Assembly (NCBI GenBank): GCA_009838735.1
Contig: VXQZ01000027.1
Coordinates: 1 to 37,499 of the forward strand
DNA: 37,499 nt
Source: Chloroflexota bacterium
GTDB lineage: Bacteria; Chloroflexota; Dehalococcoidia; Bin125
Direction: 5' to 3'
Each line of letters opens with the position of its first letter. The stretch's first letter is position 1. A model generated the notes under the pieces. The model was not told the DNA's origin, ran no database searches, and saw only the letters and a list, made by a program, of their open reading frames with translations. Position numbers and translations under genes: made by a program. Shown piece after piece: positions 21,797 through 29,962 of the stretch.

Positions 21797-22975
21797 ATGT
21801 CCGACTCCACCATCGTCGACCTGCGCTACTACCTGATCCACCCCACCGCGCCCGACACCGGCCAACCCGACCGCTACATCGCCGGGAAGAACCTCTGCTT
21901 TGTCCGACTCGAAACCGCCGACGGCCTCCACGGCTGGGGCGAGTGCTACACCCAGTCCGACCGCGACATCCAGATCACCGCCCACCTCGAGGCCATGCGG
22001 CGCTACATCGTCGGCTGGGACTCGGCCCGAATCAAGCCCTGGACCGACGCGATCCACAACGACTTCGGCAATCGCCGCGGCGCGATGGACCTCTACTCCG
22101 CCATCTCCGGCGTCGAGCAGGCGATGTGGGACCTGGCCGGCAAACGCGCCGGCATGCCCGTCCACCAGCTCCTCGGTGGAGCTGTGCGCGACCGGCTCCG
22201 CGTCTACGCCAACGGCTGGGCCAAGATGGACGACCTCGAGGAACTGCAGGCCCGCGCGCGGGCGATGGTTGAGCACGGCTTCACGGCGCTCAAGTTCGAT
22301 CCCGTCCCCGGCAAGTGGCGCAGCTACGTGGGAATGAACGAACTCCGCGTCGCTGCCGAGCGAGTCCGAGCCGTGCGCGAGGCGGTTGGCCCCGGCGTCG
22401 ACGTGCTGCTCGAGATCCACCGACGGCTGAGCCCATCCAACGCCATCCGACTCTCGAAGATGGTCGAGGAATATGAACCGTTCTGGTTCGAGGAGCCCGT
22501 CTGGGCCGAGAACATGACCGCGCTCGCCGCGGCCACCGCGCAGATCAACATCCCCACGGTCACCGGCGAGGAGCTCTACACCAAGTTCGAGTTCCGCGAG
22601 GCCTTCGAGCAGCGCGCAGCCGACATCATCAACCCCGACGTCGCCAATGTCGGCGGAATCAAGGAACTGACCGAGATCGCCGCCATGGCCGAGATCTATT
22701 TCGTCGCCGTCGCCCCGCACAACTACAACTCGACGACGATGGCCCTCGCGTCAACCCTCAACGCCGCCGCCACCATGCCCAACTTCATCATCACCGAGTA
22801 CTTCGTCAACTTCGAACCCTGGGGCCAGCAAGCCGCAACCCCCGCCTTCGAGGTCGAAGACAGCCACATCCAGCTCCCCACCACCCCCGGCCTCGGCATC
22901 GACCTGGACGAAGACGTCCTCAAAGGCCATCCGGCGCGAGACTTCCCCACTCGGACGATCGGTGATTTGGAGTAG
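21797..22975 (+). CDS. Enolase-superfamily sugar-acid dehydratase (mandelate racemase/galactonate dehydratase-like)
   Basis: A 392-aa member of the mandelate racemase/muconate lactonising enzyme family. The capping domain has GKNLCFVRLETADGLHGWGECYT. Barrel residues include LKFDP (K166, D168), the first metal-ligand position in LLEIHRRLSP (E206, H208), FWFEEPV (E232/E233), GEELYTKFEFREAF (E258) and the late histidine APHN (H308). The E-x-H-R-R arrangement and VDIINPD-type strand recall D-galactonate and related acid-sugar dehydratases, which abstract an alpha proton and eliminate water. The exact sugar acid is uncertain. The ATG at 21797 is preferred as the family N-terminus. The ParD gene follows after only 9 bases. 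Confidence 0.9.
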   Translation: MSDSTIVDLRYYLIHPTAPDTGQPDRYIAGKNLCFVRLETADGLHGWGECYTQSDRDIQITAHLEAMRRYIVGWDSARIKPWTDAIHNDFGNRRGAMDLYSAISGVEQAMWDLAGKRAGMPVHQLLGGAVRDRLRVYANGWAKMDDLEELQARARAMVEHGFTALKFDPVPGKWRSYVGMNELRVAAERVRAVREAVGPGVDVLLEIHRRLSPSNAIRLSKMVEEYEPFWFEEPVWAENMTALAAATAQINIPTVTGEELYTKFEFREAFEQRAADIINPDVANVGGIKELTEIAAMAEIYFVAVAPHNYNSTTMALASTLNAAATMPNFIITEYFVNFEPWGQQAATPAFEVEDSHIQLPTTPGLGIDLDEDVLKGHPARDFPTRTIGDLE

Positions 22976-22984
22976 CATGGCGAC

Positions 22985-23245
22985 ATGCCCACCCTGAATG
23001 TCGATCTCTCCGGTGAACTCAGGTCCTTTGTCGACCGGCAGGTCGCCGAACGCGGCTTGGAATCGTGTAGCGACTACATCCGCAACTTGGTGCAACTCGA
23101 GCGAGATCGCCAGCACCTGCGTGATCTGATCATGGAGGGCGTCAACTCGCCATCGGCGGTTGTCGCCGATGACGCGTTCTTCGACGAGATCCTCGCGCGC
23201 ATCGACCGGGCGGAGCAACAGTGGCACGTAAGCCGCTCGTCCTGA
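22985..23245 (+). CDS. parD: ParD-like ribbon-helix-helix antitoxin
   Basis: An 86-aa type II antitoxin of the ParD/CopG-like class. The N-terminal strand and two helices are TLNVDLSGELRSFVDRQVAERGLESCSDYIRNLVQLER, matching the ParD pattern (MxxxVxLxxELxxFVxxxVxxGxYxSxSEVIRxxLR). The C-terminal half (RDLIMEGVNSP... FFDEILARI) is the flexible toxin-binding part. By family it represses its own operon and neutralises the ParE toxin. The start ATG 22985 has GGAG a suitable distance upstream. It overlaps the ParE gene by 25 bases. The locus follows an unrelated dehydratase gene by 9 bases, so read-through from that gene is likely. Confidence 0.88.
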   Translation: MPTLNVDLSGELRSFVDRQVAERGLESCSDYIRNLVQLERDRQHLRDLIMEGVNSPSAVVADDAFFDEILARIDRAEQQWHVSRSS

Positions 23246-23550
23246 GTGAACGTGCTCGGCGAGATCTCGTATCCATCTTTGACTTCTACACCGCCGAAGC
23301 ATCCTTCGATGTCGCGAGGTCGTACAGCAGCGCCTTGAGAGCCGAGTTTGACCACATCGGCCGGTTTCCCGCCAGCGGATCGCCCCGCTTCGCCCCCACA
23401 GTCGGCGTGCGCGATGTTCGCTCATGGCCCGTTAGGGGCTTTCCCTACCTCTTCTTCCATGCCGAACGAGGGGACCGAATCGACTTCCTGCGAGTCCTGC
23501 ACACCTCCCGCGACATCCCCACATCGTTGCGCGATGACATGGAGGAGTAG
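23221..23550 (+). CDS. parE: ParE-like toxin (RelE/ParE superfamily)
   Basis: A 109-aa toxin of the RelE/ParE superfamily. It shows LVLSERARRDLVSIFDFYTAEASFDVARSYSSALRAEFDHIGRFPASGSPRF, the standard helix-rich N-terminal half (S..A..DL..I..Y......A..... ), followed by VRDVRSWPVRGFPYLFFHAERGDRIDFLRVLHTSRDIP with the conserved R-x-W-x-V-x-x-F-P-Y-x-x-F-Y and R-V-L-H-x-x-R-D elements. ParE toxins poison DNA gyrase. The start is a GTG at 23221 inside the ParD gene, giving a translationally coupled pair. The gene ends 4 bases before the start of a membrane protein whose ribosome site lies within the ParE 3' end. Confidence 0.9.
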   Translation: MARKPLVLSERARRDLVSIFDFYTAEASFDVARSYSSALRAEFDHIGRFPASGSPRFAPTVGVRDVRSWPVRGFPYLFFHAERGDRIDFLRVLHTSRDIPTSLRDDMEE

Positions 23551-23554
23551 TCAG

Positions 23555-24001
23555 GTGCGACGCCTCAGCGGACTCCTGCCAACCGAAGTGCATACCTATC
23601 GCGGCGACCCCTGGGTCACGAAGTTCTACCTCTTCCTGTCCCTCGTCATCACCTTCCGCAGCTTCGTGCACGTGTTCCGCGAGGACGGCGGGGCGAACTC
23701 CATCGCCGGCATCGACCTCGACGTCGAGGGCGGACAGAACATCGTCGCCATCTTCGCTCAGTGGGGACTCGAGCAGCTGCTCCTCGCCGGACTCGCCTGG
23801 CTCGCGCTGTTCCGCTATCGAGGACTGATCCCCCTGATCCTGCTGATCAACCTGCTCGACAACATCGGACGCATCCTGATCGGCCGATCAAAACCGCTCA
23901 AGATCGACAAGCCCCCGCCCGGCGCCTACGGACAGGTCATCATCCTCCCGTTCCTGGCCCTGGCGCTCTGGCGATCACTGCCGAAGTGCGACGAAGCCTA
24001 G
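23555..24001 (+). CDS. Small multi-pass membrane protein of unknown function
   Basis: A 148-aa integral membrane protein. I count four hydrophobic segments: FYLFLSLVITFRSFVHVF, IVAIFAQWGLEQLLLAGLAWLALF, LIPLILLINLLDNIGRILIG and GQVIILPFLALALW. I do not recognise a family. The start is GTG 23555, with GGAGG nine bases upstream inside the end of the ParE gene. A longer frame running back to 23348 would overlap ParE fully and is unlikely. Its stop codon overlaps that of the convergent beta-lactamase-like gene by two bases. Whether it belongs to the toxin-antitoxin unit or was only displaced by it is unclear. Confidence 0.75.
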   Translation: MRRLSGLLPTEVHTYRGDPWVTKFYLFLSLVITFRSFVHVFREDGGANSIAGIDLDVEGGQNIVAIFAQWGLEQLLLAGLAWLALFRYRGLIPLILLINLLDNIGRILIGRSKPLKIDKPPPGAYGQVIILPFLALALWRSLPKCDEA

Positions 24002-25290
24002 ATCAGCGCCTCATAGACGCCCTTCTCGAAATCGGTCTCCAGGTAGGCGACCGGATTGAACTGGTACATGAACACGTGCGTGAAGAACAGCCCGGCCAGG
24101 TTCTCCGACGGGTCGACGAAGAACCACGTGCCTGCCGCGCCGCCCCATCCGTACGTGCCGACGCTGCCTGGATACGCAGTCCCCGCAATCCGGTCGCGCA
24201 CCGCGTAGCCGAATCCGAATCCAAACCCCGGTCCGGTCAGATCAATCTCGGTGCCGCAAATCGCCCCAAGGTGATTGGCGGTCATCAGCTCGATCGTCTT
24301 GCGACCCAGCACGCGCGCGCCGTCCAACTCGCCGCCGTTGAGCAGCATCGCCGCGAATCGCGTGTACGCCGCCGGCGTCATCAGCACGCCGCCGTACAGT
24401 CCGTTCCCGGATATCTGCTGGCCCAGCGACTCACGCACCTTGTGTGAGTCCTCCGGCCGCTCGACGGGATTGAGCGATCCGTCTTCGGACCAGTGATGGT
24501 TGGTCACCAACCGAGCGGCGTCTCCGGGCGGGCAATAGAACCCGCAGCCCTCGACTCCGAGCGGACCAAAGATCCGCTCCTGGAAGAGTTCGTCCAGGTT
24601 CTGCCCGGTCGCGCGTTCGAGCAGCAACGTCAGCACGTCGAAGTCGGCCGCATACTCCCAGGCCGCGCCCGGCTGACGCGCGTTGGGAAGCTGCGCCATC
24701 TGCAACACGCGCTGCTCCGCCGATACCGATGTATCGACGACACCGGGATTCGTGATGCCGAACTCAGTCCCGCTCCATGCCGGTTCGAGCAGTGGGAACA
24801 TCGCCGACGGGATATTGCCGAACGACGGCAACCCCGACGTCATCGTCAGCAGGTCGCGGATCGTGATCTGCCGCGTCATCGGCACCGTCTGGCCCATCAG
24901 CAACCCCTCGCCGCGGACCTTGTTCGGCGGATCGAACGGGGCCAGTACCTGCCGATTGGCAAACTCGGGCAGCCACTTCGTGATCGGCTCGTCGACGTAG
25001 AAGACGCCCTCTTCCTGCAGCTGCATCGCCAGCGCCGCGGTCACCGGCTTGGTCTGCGAGTACATCCTGAACAGCGCGTCAATCGGCAGCGGATTCTTCC
25101 GTTCCGCATCGAGGTAGCCGTGCGACGACACGTGCGCGACATGTCCATGCCGGATGAGCACCGTCGTCACCCCGGGCACCTCGCCGTTTTCGACGGCCTG
25201 AGCCATGCGGGCATCCGTGCGAGCCAGACGATCGGCATCGATACCGAGGGAAGCAGGATCGGCGGAGGGAAGATTGGCAAAGTCAGTCAT
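23998..25290 (-). CDS. Serine beta-lactamase-like hydrolase (class C/esterase EstB type)
   Basis: A 430-aa beta-lactamase-fold serine hydrolase. The SxxK motif is SQTK (S78-K81) in FRMYSQTKPVTAALAMQLQEEG, preceded by DARMAQAVENGEVPGVTTVLIRHGHVAH, as in the class C/EstB esterase clan. The tyrosine motif YxN is represented by YAADFDVL in WEYAADFDVLTLLLERATGQNL. The third motif is probably WGGAAGTWFFVDP, an H/W-x-G type. No signal peptide is present, so a cytoplasmic esterase or amidase is more likely than a true beta-lactamase. AAGGAG is well placed before ATG 25290. It converges on and overlaps the membrane protein stop. Confidence 0.9.
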   Translation of the reverse strand: MTDFANLPSADPASLGIDADRLARTDARMAQAVENGEVPGVTTVLIRHGHVAHVSSHGYLDAERKNPLPIDALFRMYSQTKPVTAALAMQLQEEGVFYVDEPITKWLPEFANRQVLAPFDPPNKVRGEGLLMGQTVPMTRQITIRDLLTMTSGLPSFGNIPSAMFPLLEPAWSGTEFGITNPGVVDTSVSAEQRVLQMAQLPNARQPGAAWEYAADFDVLTLLLERATGQNLDELFQERIFGPLGVEGCGFYCPPGDAARLVTNHHWSEDGSLNPVERPEDSHKVRESLGQQISGNGLYGGVLMTPAAYTRFAAMLLNGGELDGARVLGRKTIELMTANHLGAICGTEIDLTGPGFGFGFGYAVRDRIAGTAYPGSVGTYGWGGAAGTWFFVDPSENLAGLFFTHVFMYQFNPVAYLETDFEKGVYEALI

Positions 25291-25366
25291 CGGTCACTCC
25301 TTCAAGGGTTCGCAGCGGCCACAGGATAGCTCGCAGTCTCGTAACCTCCAGCTATGCGAGAGGTCT

Positions 25367-25402
25367 ACCCCCTCTTCCTCTGGGAGAGGGTTGGGGTGAG
25401 GG
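25367..25402. repeat. Hairpin repeat, family B copy 4, supplying the thiolase ribosome site
   Basis: CCCTCTTCC TCT GGGAGAGGG (25370-25390) forms a 9-bp stem with one G-U pair. GTTGGGGTGAGGG follows and ends 5 bases before ATG 25408, so the purine-rich tail serves as the only visible ribosome-binding stretch. Confidence 0.8.
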
Positions 25403-25407
25403 AAACC

Positions 25408-26619
25408 ATGGCGTACGAATACGACCGCAACATCCGCGACAGGGTCGCCGTGATCGGCGTAGGGGAAACTGAATACACCAAGCACGGCCGCATCGGACGC
25501 CCCGAGTTTCGCCTCGCGCTCGAAGCCATCCTCGCCGCCTGCGCCGACGCCGGACTCGAACCGCGCATGCTCGACGGCTTCTCCTCCTACTCCGCCGACC
25601 GCAACGACCCGAATCGCCTCTCGACTGCGCTTGATCTGCCGCACTATGCATTCGCCTCGATGGTCTACGGAGGCGGTGGCGGCGGCGTCTGCGCCGCCAT
25701 CGGCAATGCCGCAGCGGGAATCACCGCGGGCTATGCGAACTTCGTTGTCGTGTATCGGGCCCTCGCACAGGGTGAGTTTGGCCGCTTCGGCCTATCCCGC
25801 CGAGGCGGACGCCTGCGCGGACAGTACGCCTTCAATGTCCCCCAGGGCTTGATGTCGCCGGCCCAGTTCCTGGCGATGAAGATGCAACGCCACATGTATG
25901 AGTACGGGACCACCTCAGCCCAGCTCGGTCAGATCGCGGTCGCGGCCAACAAGCACGCCCAGAACAATCCCCGAGCCGTGATGAACGGCCGCCCGATCAC
26001 GCTCGAAGATCACCAGAATTCGCGCATGATCGCCGACCCGTACCGCCTGTACGACTGCTGCCTCGAGACCGACGGCGCGGCGGCGATGATCCTCACCACC
26101 GCCGAGATCGCCCGCGACTTCACCGACAACCCGGTCTACCTCGCCGCCTCGGTTCAGGGCTCCGGCCACCGACAGGGCAACGTCGTCGACGGCTTCTGGC
26201 ACGACGAGTTCATGAGCTCCAACTACACAACAATGGTCGACCGCCTGTACTCCGCCGCCGGCATGGGCCCCGAGGACATCGACTGTGGACAGTTCTACGA
26301 GAACTTCACCGGACAGGTGTTGACCTCGTTCGAGGATCACAAACTCTGCGAGGTCGGCGAGGGCGGACCGTTCTGCGAGGGCGGACGGCTGGAAACCAGA
26401 CAGGTCGCCGACCCCGGCGCTCCGAACGCCGGAGCCTTCCCGATTAACACTTCTGGAGGGAACCTCTCCGAGGCCTACACGCACGGCTTCAATCTCGCAG
26501 TCGAAGCGGTCCGCCAGCTGCGGGGCGATTCATCCAATCCCGTCGAGGGCGCTCACACCTGCCTCGTCGCCGCCGGACCCGCGTCCGCCCCAATCTCCTC
26601 GGCCATTTTCCGAAACTGA
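25408..26619 (+). CDS. Ltp/SCP-x-like thiolase
   Basis: A 403-aa thiolase-superfamily protein of the non-specific lipid-transfer (Ltp/SCP-x) branch. The N-terminus RVAVIGVGETEYTKHGR, the SMVYGGGGGGVCAAIGNAAAGITAGYANFVVVYRAL element, the mid-segment PYRLYDCCLETDGAAAMILTTAE, and the NTSGGNLSEAYTHGFNLAVEAVRQLRG region match this branch. Proteins of this type act as beta-ketothiolases or, in steroid side-chain breakdown, as retro-aldolases paired with a DUF35 protein. A DUF35 gene lies 1.1 kb downstream at 27699, which supports such a partnership. C95 sits in the nucleophile region, but whether it is catalytic is not certain. ATG 25408 is chosen; an in-frame ATG at 25354 would translate through repeat B copy 4. 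Confidence 0.9.
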   Translation: MAYEYDRNIRDRVAVIGVGETEYTKHGRIGRPEFRLALEAILAACADAGLEPRMLDGFSSYSADRNDPNRLSTALDLPHYAFASMVYGGGGGGVCAAIGNAAAGITAGYANFVVVYRALAQGEFGRFGLSRRGGRLRGQYAFNVPQGLMSPAQFLAMKMQRHMYEYGTTSAQLGQIAVAANKHAQNNPRAVMNGRPITLEDHQNSRMIADPYRLYDCCLETDGAAAMILTTAEIARDFTDNPVYLAASVQGSGHRQGNVVDGFWHDEFMSSNYTTMVDRLYSAAGMGPEDIDCGQFYENFTGQVLTSFEDHKLCEVGEGGPFCEGGRLETRQVADPGAPNAGAFPINTSGGNLSEAYTHGFNLAVEAVRQLRGDSSNPVEGAHTCLVAAGPASAPISSAIFRN

Positions 26620-26625
26620 GACTGG

Positions 26626-26640
26626 GAGCCGACTCGGCTC
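26626..26640. terminator. Small hairpin between converging stops
   Basis: GAGCCG ACT CGGCTC forms a 6-bp stem between the thiolase stop (26619) and the stop of the opposing gene at 26639. It may serve both as terminator. There is no T-run. Confidence 0.35.
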
Positions 26641-27655
26641 AGGAAAGCGCCCGCTTGATGCAGTGGCTCGGTGCGTCCGACCACTGACCAGCTTCGCGGA
26701 GCACGATTGCATCGGCCAGTATGGCGCCGATGAAGTCCTGGAGCTTACGCGAACCGACCCAGGTGTAGAAGCTCTCCTGCATGATGGCGACGACGTAACG
26801 CGGTTGACTCCCCTGCGACGGCGCGGTCAGCCAGATCGCGGCGCTGTTCATTCTGACCAGCACGCGGTCTCTGCTGGCCAGTTGCTTGAGCGGTGTGTCG
26901 CCTTCATCATCCCGAGCCTCCGTCGGCACGTCGTACAGATCGCTGAGCAACGTGTGCCGGTCCAGGTAGTCATGCGGGTCGATCTTGGCAACCGCGTCTC
27001 CACCTGCCGATTCGGGCAGGGTGAAGTTGCCGGTTTTGATCAATGACTCCCAGCCGGGAAGCGACTGCTCGGGGATCGTCGCGCCCCATCGATGACCGTC
27101 GACAACGGCTCTGAGGAGATCGAATCCATGTTCACGGGCCAGATCGGGGACGGTCTCTGACATCGCCAGCGCCGCGAAGAGCCGCGCCAGGTGGACCGGC
27201 TGCGCTCGACTCGCTCCCCAGCGCGAGCGATGAGAGAGCTCAATCAACTCGGGAACGCCCCAGCGTTGGTAGAAGTCATTCAACCCCTGCAGCCCGCCGA
27301 TCATCGAAAGCAGAGTCGAAACATCGGGATTGAATGACAGGGCGACCATGTAGAAGAGCGAGTCGCGGTGCACTTTGGTCAGCGGGCGGCCTGCTTCATA
27401 AGCGTCGCTGAGGACGGCCCAGGCGATCGGCGGTTTGATCACGCTGTGGAGCGCAAACGGTCCGGTGTGGCCGCCGCTCCAGATGCTGCCGGTCCGCAGG
27501 TCGTACACCGCCGCGCCGACAATCGCGTCGTTCGCCAACACCTGTCGCTCGAAGTCCGGAGAGAGCGTGCACAGGGGCGCCTCCGCCGCCGATTGGGAGG
27601 CGATTCCAAGCCAGATCAGGACAGGAAGGAGGACTACCGCTAACAGTCGACGCAT
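26639..27655 (-). CDS. Secreted class A beta-lactamase-like serine hydrolase
   Basis: A 338-aa protein with an N-terminal signal peptide (MRRLLAVVLLPVLIWLGIASQSAAEA). All three penicillin-recognition motifs appear in order: SxxK as SVIK (S71-K74), SxN as SFN (S107-N109) and KTG as KTG (207-209). This points to a class A beta-lactamase or beta-lactamase-related transpeptidase or esterase fold. The glutamate of the class A omega loop is not obvious, so antibiotic hydrolysis should not be assumed. ATG 27655 starts the signal peptide. It is divergent from the DUF35 gene across 43 bases, and interrupts what would otherwise be a thiolase/DUF35 pair on the plus strand. Confidence 0.85.
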   Translation of the reverse strand: MRRLLAVVLLPVLIWLGIASQSAAEAPLCTLSPDFERQVLANDAIVGAAVYDLRTGSIWSGGHTGPFALHSVIKPPIAWAVLSDAYEAGRPLTKVHRDSLFYMVALSFNPDVSTLLSMIGGLQGLNDFYQRWGVPELIELSHRSRWGASRAQPVHLARLFAALAMSETVPDLAREHGFDLLRAVVDGHRWGATIPEQSLPGWESLIKTGNFTLPESAGGDAVAKIDPHDYLDRHTLLSDLYDVPTEARDDEGDTPLKQLASRDRVLVRMNSAAIWLTAPSQGSQPRYVVAIMQESFYTWVGSRKLQDFIGAILADAIVLREAGQWSDAPSHCIKRALS

Positions 27656-27698
27656 GCCGGATCAGGCTACAAGCTCGGATACCCGTTACTCTCGCGAT

Positions 27699-28160
27699 AT
27701 GACTAGTGGCCCGGATCGAGCAGAATTTCTCGACGCTCCGTTCTTTCCCGAGGGGATGACGACACCCGATCCCGAAGACCCGATTAATGGCGGCTACTTC
27801 GCCGCCGCTGCTGAGGGGCGTCTGGTTGTCCAGGGCTGTGCTGACTGCGACGTCCGGCAGTATCCGCCGGAACTCAACTGCCACGCCTGCTACTCCTTCG
27901 ACATGGAATGGGAAGAGTCGGCCGGGACCGGAACAGTCTGGTCCTGGGTCGAGGTGGTCCATCCCGCCCATCCCGCCTTGCGCGAATTCGGTCCCTACAT
28001 GGTCGCCCTGGTTGAACTGGACGACATGCCCGAGATCAAGCTGATGGGCGCGGTCGTCGACGCGCCGCTAGGGGGGGTGATGGAGATCGGCGCGCGCGTG
28101 CGAGTGGTGTTTGAACGCACGGCTGACGATCTCGTACAGCCGCGCTGGCGCATGGCATGA
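27699..28160 (+). CDS. DUF35 OB-fold/zinc-ribbon acyl-CoA-associated protein
   Basis: A 153-aa DUF35 protein. The zinc-ribbon has CADCDVRQYPPELNCHAC (C47, C50, C61, C64), followed by an OB-fold domain with GTGTVWSWVEVVHPAHPALREFGPYMVALVEL and the DDMPEIKLMGAVVDAP strand. DUF35 proteins bind acyl-CoA and form complexes with Ltp-type thiolases and aldolases, for example in steroid side-chain cleavage. The thiolase at 25408 is its likely partner, though a divergent gene separates them. Start ATG 27699 follows TACTCT at a distance that suits a leaderless transcript; the frame runs further back but into antisense of the beta-lactamase-like gene. The stop overlaps the next start as ATGA. Confidence 0.9.
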   Translation: MTSGPDRAEFLDAPFFPEGMTTPDPEDPINGGYFAAAAEGRLVVQGCADCDVRQYPPELNCHACYSFDMEWEESAGTGTVWSWVEVVHPAHPALREFGPYMVALVELDDMPEIKLMGAVVDAPLGGVMEIGARVRVVFERTADDLVQPRWRMA

Positions 28161-29887
28161 CCACTCAAGCCTCCGCTGCTCCATCGGCGAGCTCAACGTC
28201 CCGCCGGCGCTGGATAATCCTGCTCGTCCTGGCGGGCAGCCAGATGCTGGTCCAGCTCGATGCGACGATCATCAACACGGCGATGCCCGCGATCAAGCGG
28301 GCCTTCGAGATGTCGGAGGCCCAGTCGCTCTGGGTCGTCGACGCGTACATGGTGATCTTCGGCGGACTGCTCCTATTGGCTGGCGCGTTGGGTGACCGGT
28401 TCGGACGCCGCAAGATCCTGATCGTCGGCATGGGGATCTTCGTCGTCGCTTCCATTGCCATCGCCTTCTCGCCCGACGCCAACTTCATGATCGTCGGACG
28501 CGGCCTGCAGGGACTGGGCGGCGCGCTGGTCATCCCGCAAACGCTGTCGATTTTGACCGCCGTCTTTCCGCGCGAGGAACGAGGCCGCGCGATCGGAATC
28601 TGGGCGGGGGCGATGGGCTTCGGCATGGCCTTCGGCCCGCTGGTCGGCGGCGTGCTCGTCGATCTGATCGGCTGGGCCGGGGTCTTCTGGGTACCGGCTC
28701 CGATCGCGGCGCTGTGCATGTTCGGTATGGCCGCGGTCCCCGAGTCTCGATCGCAGTTGCACACCAAGCTGGATGTGCCGGGAGCGATCACCGGAACGAT
28801 CGCGATGGTCGCGATCGTCTTTGCGATCATCGAGGGTATCCAGAAGGGCTGGACCGACCCGCTGATCGTCGGCTCGTTCGCCGTCGCCATCGTCTCGGCT
28901 CTGATGTTCATCGTCATCGAACGGCGCACGGACCAGCCCTTGCTGCCCATGGCCTTCTTCAAGCAGCGCGACTTCACCGGCTCGATGGTCGGAATGTTCT
29001 TCATCATGTTCGCCCTGATGGGAGTCATGTTCTATCTGCCCCAGTTCTTCCAGCTGGTCCAGGGCATGTCGGCCTCCGAGAGCGGCGCGCGGTTGATGCC
29101 CCTGGCTCTGGCGATGATGTTCTTTGCGCCGGTCGCTGCCAAGTTGTTGCCGAAAATCGGACCGCGCCTGATGCTCTTCTGGGCCCCAGCAGTTCACGGG
29201 GCCGGGGCGCTGTTGATATTCAGCTTCATCCTCGACATCGACACGCCCTACTGGATGATCGGCCTGACGATGGCCTTCCTCGGCATGGGCGGCGCGATGC
29301 ATATGCCCGCCACGACCGACACGGCGATGGCGTCGGTGCCCGTTGACCTGGCCGGCAAGGCGTCGGCGGTCAACAACGCCGGACGCCAACTCGGCGGCAC
29401 GCTGGCGATCGCCATTCTCGGATCGTTCGCCGCGGCCGTGTACTCCTCGGGAGTCAGCGCCGGGCTGGGGCCGCTGGGGCTGCCAGACGAGTCGGTCGAG
29501 ATCCTTGCCACAGGCATCGGGGCCGCGCAGCAGGTATTGCCGACGCTCGACCAGTCACTGCTCATGCCGACCCAATTGGTGCTGCGCGAGTCGTTCGTCG
29601 ATGCGATCACCGACACGATGAGATTCGGAGTCATCTTCGCGCTGATCTCGGGCATCGTTGGCTGGATCCTGGTGCCCAAGCGCCAACGCCAGACGCAAGC
29701 GCAATGGGAAGGCGGCCAGCCGGTCGAACAGCCGTCCGCGCCTGCAGCAATGTCGACGAACGGCGCGAGCGCGAACGGGTTGTCTGCAAATGGCCTGGCC
29801 CCGGCTCCAACAGGGGGGCGACGGGAAGTCGCGCCAAAGGCCAGATCAATGGCGCTCCAACGCCCACAGAAGACGGGCCCGCCATAG
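28157..29887 (+). CDS. DHA2-family drug:H+ antiporter-like MFS exporter, copy 1
   Basis: A 576-aa transporter with about 14 hydrophobic segments, the DHA2 (EmrB/QacA-type) class of the major facilitator superfamily. The first helix has LDATIINTAMPAIKRAFEMSEAQSLWVVDAYMV (motif D1), and the loop 2-3 motif A is GALGDRFGRRKI. Motif C-like glycines occur in IGIWAGAMGFGMAFGPLVGGVLVD. The predicted role is proton-driven export of hydrophobic compounds; the substrate cannot be deduced. The C-terminus has a low-complexity stretch with NGASANGLSANGLAP and ends RSMALQRPQKTGPP. It overlaps the DUF35 gene by four bases (ATGA) and is followed after 75 bases by a paralogue, so the three may be co-transcribed. 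Confidence 0.93.
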   Translation: MTTQASAAPSASSTSRRRWIILLVLAGSQMLVQLDATIINTAMPAIKRAFEMSEAQSLWVVDAYMVIFGGLLLLAGALGDRFGRRKILIVGMGIFVVASIAIAFSPDANFMIVGRGLQGLGGALVIPQTLSILTAVFPREERGRAIGIWAGAMGFGMAFGPLVGGVLVDLIGWAGVFWVPAPIAALCMFGMAAVPESRSQLHTKLDVPGAITGTIAMVAIVFAIIEGIQKGWTDPLIVGSFAVAIVSALMFIVIERRTDQPLLPMAFFKQRDFTGSMVGMFFIMFALMGVMFYLPQFFQLVQGMSASESGARLMPLALAMMFFAPVAAKLLPKIGPRLMLFWAPAVHGAGALLIFSFILDIDTPYWMIGLTMAFLGMGGAMHMPATTDTAMASVPVDLAGKASAVNNAGRQLGGTLAIAILGSFAAAVYSSGVSAGLGPLGLPDESVEILATGIGAAQQVLPTLDQSLLMPTQLVLRESFVDAITDTMRFGVIFALISGIVGWILVPKRQRQTQAQWEGGQPVEQPSAPAAMSTNGASANGLSANGLAPAPTGGRREVAPKARSMALQRPQKTGPP

Positions 29888-29962
29888 CGCCGAATTTCGA
29901 TTCGGCTTGATTACGCTGTCCGCGATGAGTGTCACGCCAACGGTTTCAATGCCTGGGCGGAG

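Noticed and set aside
22751-23425. 224-aa minus-strand frame opposite the dehydratase end and ParDE
   Set aside because: No family features, and it is antisense to three well-supported genes.
28373-29389. Long minus-strand frames opposite the first MFS gene (also 28165-29028)
   Set aside because: Composition is Asp/Arg/His- or Ile/Ser-rich without motifs, and the plus strand has a complete 14-helix transporter. These are shadow frames.
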